Below are positions 45,114 through 55,191 of a stretch of 64,000 nt of DNA, one piece after another. The number at the start of each line of letters is the position of its first letter. Position 1 is the stretch's first letter. The stretch is taken from the NCBI RefSeq assembly GCF_963169125.1, contig NC_084793.1, positions 227,338,360 to 227,402,359 on the forward strand, written 5' to 3'. The stretch is from Humulus lupulus (Eukaryota; Streptophyta; Magnoliopsida; Rosales; Cannabaceae). Under the pieces are notes generated by a model, which had not been told where the DNA came from, did no database searches, and saw only the letters and a program-made list of their open reading frames with translations. A program made the position numbers and the translations under genes.

Positions 45114-46215
45114 GCAAGGGAGTGCTACAATGCCTCAATCACTAAGGCCAAGAAGGGTATGTCGAGGAGTGCTCTCCCAGAAAAGTTGTAGATGGACATT
45201 GAAGTACAAGCCCAATGAGGTGATGAAGTCACCAAATAGGGTGTTGCCCGAAGTGAGGATAGAGACTTAGATCCTCGTTTTGGGGATTTTGAAAAAGATG
45301 TAGGACCTATCGAGGACCTTGAGGAGGTCCAGCTTGACGAAGATTTTCTGACCAGAGTTGTAAAGGTTGGCAAAAATTTAGAAGCAACAACCAAACACGC
45401 ACTGGTGGAATTTTAGAGGAAGAACAAGGGAGTTTTTGCCTGGTCACATAAAGACATGGCTGGGATAAATCCTGCAGTCATCAGCCATGTCCTGAACATC
45501 GACAAAAACTTTCCACCCGTGCAACAGAAAAGAAGGCTGCTCGATAAAGACAGATCAAAAGCCTTGAAGGAGGAAGTAGAAAAACTAAAGGAGAATGGGT
45601 TCATCAGGGTGGCGTTTTATCCATCATGGGTCTCTAATCCAGTACTGGTTCCCAAGCCGAATGGAAAATGGCGGACCTATGTGGATTTCACAGACCTTAA
45701 TAAAGCCTGCCCTAAAGAATGCTTCCCACTCCCAAGGATCGACCAGCTGGTCGATGCAACTACAGGCCATGAGATCCTCTCCTTCATGGATGCATACTCA
45801 GGGTACAATCAGATTAGTATGCATCCCCCTGACGAGGATCACACTAGCTTTTGGACTGATACAAGGCTATACTGTTACAGAGTAATGCCCTTCGGATTGA
45901 AAAACGCTGGTGCGACTTACAAGCGACTAGTTAACCACATGTTTAAGGAGTTGATCAGTGTAAACATGGAGGTGTACGTTGATGACATGCTAGTAAAGTC
46001 AAAAAAAGGCAGAATGACATGTGAAGGATTTACAAGAGTGTTTCAATGTTCTGAATAAATACCAAATGAAGCTAAATCCTCTCAAGTGTTCCTTCGGAGT
46101 AGGTTCAGGGAAGTTCTTGGGGTTCATCGTTAATTCGAGAGGAATTGAGGCTAATACAAAAAAGATCAAGGCCCTGATTGATATGAAATCGCCAGTAAAG
46201 ATCAAAGATGTGTAA
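45114..46215 (+). pseudogene. Reverse transcriptase of complete Tat element
   Basis: RT blocks are clear from 45456: WVSNPVLVPKPNGKWRTYVD, FTDLNKACPKECFPLPRID, EILSFMDAYSGYNQISMHP, MPFGLKNAGATYKRLVN and the catalytic YVDD at 45975-45986. A frameshift at about 46010-46020 precedes the thumb-connection piece FGVGSGKFLGFIVNSRGIE (46021-46215), which ends at a TAA in place of a probable Gln codon. The catalytic aspartates are intact. It would copy element RNA into DNA within the particle. The acidic piece before 45456 (DPRFGDFEKDVGPIED) is the protease-RT linker. Confidence 0.9.
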
Positions 46216-47046
46216 AGTTTGACTAGAAGGATTGCCGCGCTCAGTAGATTTATTTCAAAATCAACAGATAAGTGCGTCCCTTTCTTTAATCTACTTAGGG
46301 GCAACAAGAAGTTCGAGTGGACTGAAGACTGCGAACAGGCTTTCCAAGCCTTAAAAGTCCACATGGCGCAACCTCCCGTCTTATGAAAGCCTGTAGATGG
46401 AGAAACTTTGTCCATATACCTGGCGATCACCGAATATGCTGCTAGTGCGGTGTTAGTAAGAGAAGAAGAAGGCGTACAAAAGGCGGTGTATTATGTGAGC
46501 AAGAGGTTAATCGGCGCCGAATTGAGATATCCCCCCCTTGAAAGATTAGCCTATTGCCTAATTTTGGCCTTAAGGAAGTTACGTCCTTACTTCCAAGCCC
46601 ATCCAATCATGGTTTTGACTGACCATCCCCTTCGGCAAGTTTTGCAAAAACCAGAGGCTGCTGGTCGTTTGTTGAAATGGGCAGTCGAACTCGAGCAGTT
46701 CGATATAACATACTCACCTCGAGCAGCAATAAAAGGACAAGTCTTGGCTAATTTCATTGCTGAATTTACTGAACTCCCAGACAGCGAGCAGGGTGAAAAG
46801 CCTAGTGTGCCTGAGCCTCAAGTTGAAGCTCCTCCGTGGAAGCTATTCAAAAATGGATCATCCAACAAATCTCACGCAGGAGCAGGAGTGATATTGATAA
46901 CGCCAGAAGGGCATCGGTTTCACTGCACAATTAGGTTTGATTTCACTGCTTCAAACAATGAAGCCGAGCATGAACCCCTACTCGCTGGGTTAAGGTTAGC
47001 CAAAGACATGAGCATAAAAGTGCTGGATATTTACAGTGATTCATAG
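46216..47046 (+). pseudogene. RNase H and start of second RNase H, Tat element
   Basis: The connection block SLTRRIAALSRFISKSTDK is followed by the first RNase H (YLAITEYAASAVLVREE, YFQAHPIMVLTDHPL) and, from about 46831, a second archaeal-type RNase H (LFKNGSSNKSHAGAGVILI, NNEAEHEPLLAGLRLA, IYSDS). In the second domain the usual first catalytic Asp (DGSSN) is Asn at 46852-46854. Stops stand at 46384 (TGA) and 47044 (TAG, for the usual Gln of SDSQ). Double RNase H marks the Tat lineage. The remainder continues at 47047. Confidence 0.85.
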
Positions 47047-48549
47047 ATGGTAGTGAATCAGGTCTTAGGGGAGTATCAAGCGCGAGGCCTAAAAATGGTG
47101 GCCTATCTGAACAAAACAAAAGACCTATTTGCACAATTTGAAAAATATACCCTCCAGCAACTACCCCGAGATCAGAATTCAAACGTAGATGCCTTAGCCA
47201 AACTTGCTAGTGCAAAAGATGCTGACACTTTGAATATAGTGCCAGTTGAGCAGCTGCACGCGCCAAGCATACGAGCAGATGAAACCAATATGGAGGTCCA
47301 GTTAGTAGATACCTGGATGGCACCATACTTGGAGTATCTCACGAGCGATATACTACCAGTAGATAAAAACAAAGCCAGGACCCTTCAGAGACAGGCTGTT
47401 AGGTATATCCTGATCGATGGAGTTCTATACCGAAGAGGATTCTCAATGCCACTGCTCAGATGTGTTACACAAGGAAATGCTAAAGAGCTGATGAAGGAAG
47501 TAGATGAAGGCTTCTGTGGAGACCACGCTGGGGGGCAGAGCTTATCAAAGAAAATTTTAAGGCAAGGTTATTTCTGGCCAACAATGAACGAAGATTCGAT
47601 GGAGTTTGTGCGAAAATGTGATAAGTGTCAGAGATTTTCCAAGAACCCACGGGCACCTCCTAATGAGTTAAAGCAAATGCAAAGTCCATGGCCCTTCGCA
47701 GTATGGGGTATTGATTTAATCGGGCCCTTGCCAACAGGAAAAGGTGGGGTGAAATATGCAGTGGTGGCGGTCGATTACTTCACCAAATGGGCCGAGGCTG
47801 AACCACTCACAACCATAATGACAAAGAAAGTACTTTATTTTTTCATCAAGAACATTGTTTGTCGATATGGATTGCCAAGAAAGATTGTCTTAGACAATGG
47901 CACCCAGTTTGATAGTGACATGTTCACAGACTTATGCGAAAGGCATGGCATCATCAAGAGTTTTTCTTCAGTTGCTCATCCGCAAGAAAACGGGCAATTC
48001 AAAATAGTAAATAATACATTGAAGGATACTCTGAAGAAAAGGCTCGAGGAAGCTAAAGGAGCATGGCCAGAACAGCTGCCTGAAGTACTCTGGTCGTATA
48101 GAACTTCTCACCAAACAGCAACAGGTCATACCCCATTTTCCTTAGCATATGGGTATGAAGCCATGTCACATGTTGAGTTAGATCTGCCTTCGCATCACAG
48201 AATCACATACGACCAAGACAAAAATAGCCAACTGTTGATGGAGTCCCTAGACCTGATCGAGGAGAAACGAGAAAAATCCCAACTCCGAGTAGCTGCGTAC
48301 CAGCAAAAAGTCGCTCGGTATTTTAACTCCAAAGTAAAAGAAAGAAAGTTCAACGTCGGAGACTTAGTACTTCGAAGAGTTTTCTTAAACATGCGCGACC
48401 AAGCTGCTGGAGTACTCGGACCAAACTGGGAAGGACCTTACCAGATTGAAGAAGTCCTTCATCCAGGTACTTACAAACTTGCACGCTTAAATGGAGATCT
48501 TGTTCCACATTATTGGAATAGAGAACACCTGCGCAAGTATTATCAATGA
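47047..48549 (+). pseudogene. Second RNase H end and integrase, Tat element (500 codons open)
   Basis: The longest open frame in the window. It begins with the second RNase H end (VVNQVLGEYQARGLKMVAYL, NVDALAKLAS). Then comes integrase: zinc region DEGFCGDHAGG and CDKCQRF, D1 in GIDLIGPLP (47713-47715), D2 in LDNGTQFDSD (47893-47895). The position 36 residues after D2, where Glu is required (NGQVE), is Lys (NGQFK, 48001-48003). The C-terminal block (NVGDLVLRRV, GPNWEGPYQIEEV, HLRKYY) is normal, and there is no chromodomain, as expected for Tat. The open frame is real, but the enzyme should be dead in strand transfer. Confidence 0.92.
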
Positions 48550-49219
48550 ACAGTCCTTCTTAATGGACTAGCTTGTATTAATTTTCACTTTTTCCAAGTT
48601 TTGAAAAAGGGTTTGTCATGTTATATGGCTAATCGCTTATAAGTGTAAGATCTTTCAAAGATCACTCGTAAAGACATGTTTAGTCCATTTAAATACGAGA
48701 ATTATAAGGGACTGTGCGCAGCCAGTCATTCTTGCCAAACTTTGTAAGTTTTTACAAGTATTTGTTCATTACGTGTGTTGCTTTGCTGTATTATAAGTTT
48801 TGCATTTTATACCGAACAGTAATGTTTGTACAGGTTGTGGTCAAGGCAAGTGACCAAGGACCTAAAGCTTCTTAGTCTCTTGGGGGGAAGATAAGGTACA
48901 TAGAAAGCAAAACATACCAAGAGGTATGTAAACACATGAACAAAATAAGTGAAAGCATATTACGGTACTTAGAGTATTTTTCAAAATTTATATTTTGTTA
49001 AATCAAGCCAAAGTACTATGCTAGGTTCGGTCATGCGAACAGATATTATAATAAAGCAAAAATATTATAATGTCAAAGGAATCATTTTACACCGTGAGCA
49101 GTACTGCTCGGATGTAACTGTTCAAGTAAAAGTAAAATGGCTGCCCTTGCAGCAATAAAAAATATTGTCTTTACATCGCGATCCGTGGGTCGTGTAGTTG
49201 AAATAACAGAAAAAAAAGG
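48550..49219. other. Spacer between pol and opposite-strand gene
   Basis: AT-rich, non-coding. It has no tandem array, unlike the equivalent spacer at 24601-25190. It contains one internal polypurine tract-like site (48880-48897). The rest shows no clear signal and probably serves as 3' untranslated sequence for both converging transcripts. Confidence 0.6.
48880..48897 (+). promoter_or_regulatory. Internal polypurine tract-like site
   Basis: TTGGGGGGAAGATAAGG shares the TTGGGGGG core of the terminal tract (52714-52725). It lies 330 bp after the pol stop and before the opposite-strand gene, as the internal tract does in the other Tat element (25184-25196). Confidence 0.55.
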
Positions 49220-51724
49220 TTAAGGAGCTGGAGGGTCTTGAGGAACGTCTTGGTCGACGGCTGTGCCAGCTTCAGTGTCTGCACCATCTGTCCCTGCTGC
49301 CAGGGAAATCTCTGGGGAAGCAGGCACTTCAGCCCTCTCTTCTTCTTCCAGGCGAATGGCACACTGCGACATTAAAGTCCTCCTCAAGAGTTCTAACAGA
49401 TAGTTAAAGTTAGCCTCCCGATTGTGCTTCCAGAACTCGTAGAAGCAAAGATGAGTGGCTTTCTTGTATTTCTCCAAGTTCTTAGCTCCAGCTTCCTCAA
49501 GCTCTTTCACTCGTTTTCTGAGTTCCTTCGCCTCCTGCCTGCTTGCGATCAGATCAAGCTCAAGTTAGCTTGTTGATAGTTGAGTGTGGCACTTTCCCTG
49601 AATTTTTCCCTGGCTTCGTTGGATTTCTTCAGGGCGTTCCGGGTTTCCAGTAGCTCCTCGGTCAGAGTAGCTTTTTGCTCGAGCAGTTCTTCTTTCTGCT
49701 TAGACAACTCTGTTTTCTCCTCAAGCAACTCGTCATTCTGTTTAGTAAGCTAGTTATTTTTAGCTTCGAGTGCTTTCTTAGCATCGGCGAGCCTGGTATT
49801 AGAATTCCTGCCCCGAGACACCAACGCCCCAGCACGGCGCCAGCCAGCGGTTATGGTCAGTAGTCCCTGAAGTCAGATAGAAAAAGATAAAGTAAAGGCA
49901 GGGAATCGAAAATAAATGTTACATCATCAGGAGTTGACTTACGCTAACTATCTCGTTCAGCCCTCTATTGATAACTTGATCAGTCTCCATAGAGGAAGTT
50001 TCAGTAATAGCTGCCTGACTGCGTTTATGCTTGGAGAGCTTGTATATTCTCTCCCTGGCAGAGCTGACCACGATACTGGGCAGGGAGCCTTCGGGCTGAG
50101 TACGCAATGTTTGGCTTCTAGGAGCCTTAGGAGAAGGCTGCTGGTCGACGGGTGTTGCAGGATTGGAAGTTTGATCGACCGAAGGAGTTGAGGCCGGCTG
50201 CTCGAGTGGCGATGGAGGTGGTGAGTTCTCTTTCGAAGGGGCGGTAGCCGGAGGGTCATTAGTTCTAGCCTTCTTTGAGGCAGTTTTACTACTCTCCCCC
50301 CGAGCCCTCTTGTTGTTCTTCTTCTGGCCAGAAGAGGCGGTAGTAGCCCTATAATGCTCGAACACGTCCTCAGAGTCCATATCTGCACAATAGGAAACAA
50401 TGCGGGCAGTAAGACAAGATGGTCACACAGGGCCGAAAAATGAAAGTGAAGAGATTACAAGTAAAGTACCTGCGCTACAACTATTGGTCGCTACATTATT
50501 TACTGAACTACTTACTGCCTGGAAGAAATCTGAATTTAAGATTGGAGCATTCTTACAGTTTCCATCCCCGTCAAACAGATGACAGGGAATTGGAAAATTG
50601 TTTAAACGCGAAATTACTATACCGTTGTCATCCGACGAGTCGTCAGAGAGTTCGGTAGGCTCGGCGGCCTTCTGCTTTCCTTTTCCTTTGGGAGTCGAGG
50701 GCCTCTCTGCTCGATGAGTGGTAGCAAGTTCCCTGATCGTATATCCAGTTGGTCTCCTTCGCGGAGGAGACGCTTGGGGTTGCTGCTCGGGTTCCGCTTC
50801 AGTGCGAGCACTCCCTGCCGAAGGACCACTCATATTTGGTTGAGGTTCCCAGAGGCCAGCCAACTTAAGGTTAGCCTCTGTAACTAGATTTTTGACACTC
50901 TTCTCAGCATCTGACATGCTGGCTAAGAGTGCCGCTCTTCACTCCATCCTCGAAGTTGGGTTTGGTCGCAGCCACGGGCCTGAAGCACATCAAAAGTTTA
51001 AGATATTGTGGAGGAAAACACCAAGTGAAGAATTCAGCCAGTGATAAGAAAGTTTTACCTCCACGAGCGAAGGCTAGATTGTCTGCGACCAAGTCAGGCG
51101 TAAGGAAGTACTCCTGGTAGTACCTCCCCATGTTTGAGATGTGGGTCGTGTCAGTCAAGAAAGTGCGCTCGGTTTCCTGATGACAAAGATGGAAGAACCA
51201 CGTGCCTTCGTGGTTGGGGTTAGACTTGAGGTCGAACAGGTAGTTCACCTCATGTGGCGACGGCACGGGCCATTTTTTCTGGCTATACAGGATATAGAGT
51301 GCAGCAAGCATTCTATGTCTGTTTGGGGTAATTTGGAAGGGGGCAACTCCAAAATAGTTGGCCACCCCCTGAAAGAATGCATGAAGAGGCAATGTGGCTC
51401 CAGCCTCAACATGAAATCGCGACCAGGAGCTGTAAGCACCTCCAGGCAGATTAGCCCTTTGGTATGGGTTAGGTTTAACTAGGGTCACCCCCGTCAGATT
51501 TTATTTTCTTATGTAGTTGCAATCATTCTGACCGTCACCCTACTCTCAGCGACTACATGCCACTCGACATCCGGCTGAATAGCGTGTCGAGGGCGAGCAT
51601 GCCTTTGGACATTTGGATCAGGGGCATTTTCATCTCGACCACTGGTCGAGGGAGCATCAGCAGTAGGCTGATGAGAAGTGTTGGAAGTTTTTCTTTTCTG
51701 GGCCTTAGTTTTGGTGTGAGCCAT
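49220..51724 (-). pseudogene. Opposite-strand gene of complete Tat element, multi-exon
   Basis: Runs against gag-pol, from near the 3' LTR toward pol. It probably starts MAHTKTKAQKRKTSN (51724); a leader intron fits 52317-51877. The conserved domain has LPLHAFFQGVANYFGVAPFQ (about 51390-51330). GT-AG introns are visible at 51058-50980, 50622-50519, 50469-50383 and 49942-49867. Middle exons are low-complexity and basic (KNNKRARGESSKTASKKAR), rich in P and S, with nuclear-signal-like clusters. The last exon is a coiled coil (EEKTELSKQKEELLEQKATL) with the C-terminal signature WKHNREANFNY (49401-49432), and it ends DVPQDPPAP. The first junction, around 51490-51540, is unclear and one stop lies near 49565. 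The function is unknown; it resembles PF04195-type proteins from memory. Confidence 0.75.
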
Positions 51725-52713
51725 GTTTTGAGTCAAAACTGGGGAAGTGTTTAGGTTAATGCGAGAAAAAGGAATATCAGGAATCAATATCAAGGGTTGT
51801 TCTTCGTCCTCGAGCAGTTGAGCCAACAGATCGTCGTCGATGGGTCTTTCTCCTCCCCACGGGTCTTGCATATGAACTGCAAATAGACATAGGAGGAGAT
51901 AAGACACACAACCTGGGAGCTTATGTTGAAAGTTGGAATAACGTTGCTCGCGTCTATCGACCAGTAGCATTCTAACCGCAACACTAAGTTTTATGCTAGC
52001 AGTTTGAAAAACTGATCAAAAAGTGAAAGTAAAAAGTTTTCTGAAAAGAAGCATTTTCAACTCCAAAAGGGCGGGAAAAACCCATTTTTTCAACTAGCCT
52101 AAAAATCGAATTTTTACGTCGATTTTAAGCCCTAAACCTATGATCCTGACTATCAAACTGATTCCTAACTTATATAGAGCAAAAATACACTACCCTATCA
52201 AGCATCAACAGTATATGCAAAATCTTCACAAATTTCTACCCAAGAACGCAAAAAGTTTCAGAGCACAGAAGCATCATACATGGCATCTCAAAAGGTCAAA
52301 CGTCAAAGAAGATTTACCTGAATGAAGATTGGTGATCCTGAAAAATAAAAGCTTTGGGTTCGCAGGCGAAAGATCCTCGGTAGAGCGTTTGAAAACTTCG
52401 AAGTTCTGGGCTCTAGAATATGGTTCTTGAAAGTTCTTAGCAAAAAGATAGCGAGTAAAAGGTTGAAAGAAGAAGGTGGGGGCTACTTATAGAAGCCGAG
52501 GTGTGCCAAAAAGGGGTAATCATGAATTACCTTTTTTCGAGGTATGGGGGAGTGTAACAGCCGTCAGAATGGTTTCTTGGAAGCCAAAAAGGTGCGATTG
52601 GACGTAGTTGGTTCACAGTTTCCGAGAACGCACGAGGGACTCTGACAGATTTCGTGGGGCATATGAAATGTTATTTTCCTAAGTTTACTTATTGCTGGTC
52701 GCAATAAATAAAC
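51725..52713. other. Leader region and promoter of the opposite-strand gene
   Basis: Non-coding on the sense strand. On the reverse strand it holds a TATA-like box (52484-52491), a likely leader exon and a leader intron of 441 bp (52317 to 51877, GTAAATC...TTTGCAG). The stretch 52560-52713 carries no signal. Confidence 0.5.
52484..52491 (-). promoter_or_regulatory. TATA-like box of the opposite-strand gene
   Basis: The reverse strand reads CTTCTATAAGTAGCCCCC. It lies 235 bp inside the 3' LTR and reads away from it, toward the gene. Confidence 0.5.
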
Positions 52714-52725
52714 TTGGGGGGCAAA
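52711..52725 (+). promoter_or_regulatory. Polypurine tract of complete Tat element
   Basis: AACTTGGGGGGCAAA directly precedes the 3' LTR start TGTTATCC. It is the plus-strand primer of reverse transcription by position. Confidence 0.9.
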
Positions 52726-53329
52726 TGTTATCCAAAGAGCAGGCGTGGATGACGTGGCAAACATTTTTAACACGTGGTTGACACCTGGCAGAGGTTCTGT
52801 TCGACCATCGACCAGGGACATTCTCTTGACATAACATTTGGATTTTATATACGACCAGCTTGGTCGTATACTATGTATATTTTGAGAAGATCTTGTGCAA
52901 TTGTAATCATATCCGAGATTATCTCCCATGATTCCTGATTATCTGATTATTTAGGAAAGAATATATGTAACTAATTCATGTAATCCTCCTTGAGCCTATA
53001 AATAGAGAAGAAATAGCTCAAGGGAGGGACCTTTGACCCTTGGCTGATTTGAGTTTATGCTTTACAAGAGAATTATAGCTATTACCCTTCGATTGTATTA
53101 TTCATCCCTCTAAGGCTTGTGAAACTCTAAGAACCCTAGTTCTTTGATCACTCCTTTGACAATCAATATCAATAATAGCTTAAGTGGATGTAGGTCATTA
53201 CCAATTTGTGGGAACGAACCACTATAATTTGTTGTGTCGTTTACTGTTCTTTCCATTAGACTTATTTCAATACTTCCTGTCACATCAAGCATTTGACTCC
53301 GTGTCAGTTGACCAAAACGAGGGTCAACA
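52726..53329 (+). mobile_element. 3' LTR of complete Tat element (604 bp)
   Basis: Same ends and length as the 5' LTR. The flank ACTAC (53330-53334) nearly matches GCTAC before the 5' LTR. The element therefore spans 41716-53329 and inserted into the protease region of an older relative. Confidence 0.93.
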
Positions 53330-54535
53330 ACTACCTTTATTGTGGTTGAATGTTCTTCTACATACTCCGTCGTGATCAGAAGACCTATATTGGTTGATCT
53401 ACAAGCAATAACATCTATTTGGCTTCTCGTCATGAAATTCCAACTGACGATGGTATGGGTTGTGTATATGGGAACCAAAGGGAAGTTAGGGAACCAAAGC
53501 AAAAAAGGGTGTAGAAAGCACCAGCATGATTTGTACGAGCATCCCTTTGGTCAAAGATATCGAGAACACTAAACCAAAAGTAGTAAGACTTACAGGTGTC
53601 AGTTCTAACACTATTATTACAGAGAAAAATTCCTAATCCAGTGATCAAGTCACCAAATAGGGTGTTTCCTAAGGCAAGGAAGGAGAGATAGGACCTCGCT
53701 TTGGGGAATTTGTTGAAGAAATTGGACATGTAAAGGACCTCCAGGAGGTCCAAATTGATGAAAAAGACCTGACTAGGATTATCAAGGTCAGAAAGAATTT
53801 AGAAGAAAAAGTATGGTTAAATTTTTGAAGAAAAACTACGATGTATTTGCCTGGTCGCATAAATACATAATTGGAATCTTTCCAACTATAATTAGTCATG
53901 TCCTAAACATAGACAAGACATTCCCACCAGTACAACATAATAGGAGACTACTCAATAAGGGCATGTCGAAAACACAGAAAGAAGAAGTTGACATACTGAA
54001 GGAGAATGGATTCATTTGGGTGGCATTTTATCCATCATGGATCTCCAATCCAGTACTTGTCCCCAAACTGAATGATAAATGGCAGGAATCTGTGGATTTT
54101 ACAAACCTTAATAAAGCATGCCCGAAGGATTGTTTTCCATTATCCAGAATCGACCAGTTGGTCGATGCTACATCAGGGCATGAAATACTTTCATTTATGG
54201 ATGCCTATTCTGGGTGTAATCAAATTAGCATGCACCACTTGGACGAAGAGCACACAAACTTTTGAACATATATTGGATGATACTGCTACAAGGGGATTCT
54301 ATTTGGTCTAAAAAATCGTTGGTGCTACTAATTAGTGACTAGTGAATCACATGTCCAAAAACTGAATTAGCAATAGCATGGAGGTGTATGTTGAGGACAT
54401 GGTCGTTAAATCGAAGAAAACTAAGGGGAGGGGGGGGGGGGGGGGGGGGCATATACATGATCTCGAGGCGTGCTTCAACATTCTTAAGAAATATCAGATG
54501 AAATTCCATTCTCTAAAATGTTCTGTTACAGTGTG
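53330..54535 (+). pseudogene. Protease end and RT of old Tat element
   Basis: Resumes the old copy exactly where 41715 stops: the protease end (VVECSSTYSVVIRRPILVDL), the linker and RT from about 53813 (FPTIISHVLNIDKTFPPVQ, SNPVLVPKLNDKWQESVD, NKACPKDCFPLSRIDQLVD, SFMDAYSGCNQISMH). The catalytic box reads YVED at 54387-54398 instead of YVDD. A stop lies at 54263 and the frame shifts near 54300. A run of 20 G interrupts the block after the catalytic box. Similarity ends at about 54530 (KYQMKFHSLKCS). RNase H, integrase and the 3' LTR are missing. Confidence 0.85.
54430..54449 (+). repeat. Run of 20 G
   Basis: An uninterrupted G20 preceded by GGGGA, at a position where the relative at 45996-46020 has A-rich coding sequence. 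It may be a local expansion or a collapse or error in the assembly. Confidence 0.8.
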
Positions 54536-55191
54536 TTTAGCATGGTGGAAAAATAGGAGGAAGGAAAGATATATAGGGAAATAAGTGGAAGGAGAGGCAT
54601 ATTCCTCTCTTTCGTTGGAGGAAAGGAAAATCCCTTTGGGCCCACCATATTCAATCCCTCCAAAAGGGACGGAAGAGAAAGCGTGGAAAAACGGTGATGG
54701 CATATCATTCACATTTTACCGTCCACAACAAATATATATACACAACATTTTATTTAATTATTAGATAGCAATAATAGATATAATATTATATGATATAAAT
54801 ATTTGACACGTTTTTTTTAACCTTTATTCATCATATATAATTTTTTTCTTTTTATTTTTATTTTTATTTTTCATTTATCGTTAAAATAAATATATGTATT
54901 GATATTATGAAGTTATTTATATTGTTGGTTTATTTTGTTTTTTTTTTAAAAGGAAAATAATATTTATTTAACTTAAACATTAGTATTATTACTGTCCATA
55001 CAAATTTATGAAAGTTAAATACATCATAAAATAATTTCAAAAACTAGGTTATAAATAAATAAATCAAAATACATAAATTATTAACAATTAATATTTATAC
55101 AAATTTTCTTTTTGAACAAAAAAAACATATTGTATGAATGCATAAAAAATTAAATTAAAAATATAATAAATAACTAAATGGGCAATATAAC
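54536..55191. other. AT-rich stretch without genes; possible small mobile element
   Basis: 54540-54730 has purine-rich and pyrimidine-rich arms (GGAGGAAGGAAAG and later CCCTTTGGGCCCACC) typical of small non-autonomous elements, but I could not define the ends. 54730-55190 is about 80 percent AT with T8-T10 runs and shows nothing else. Confidence 0.35.
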
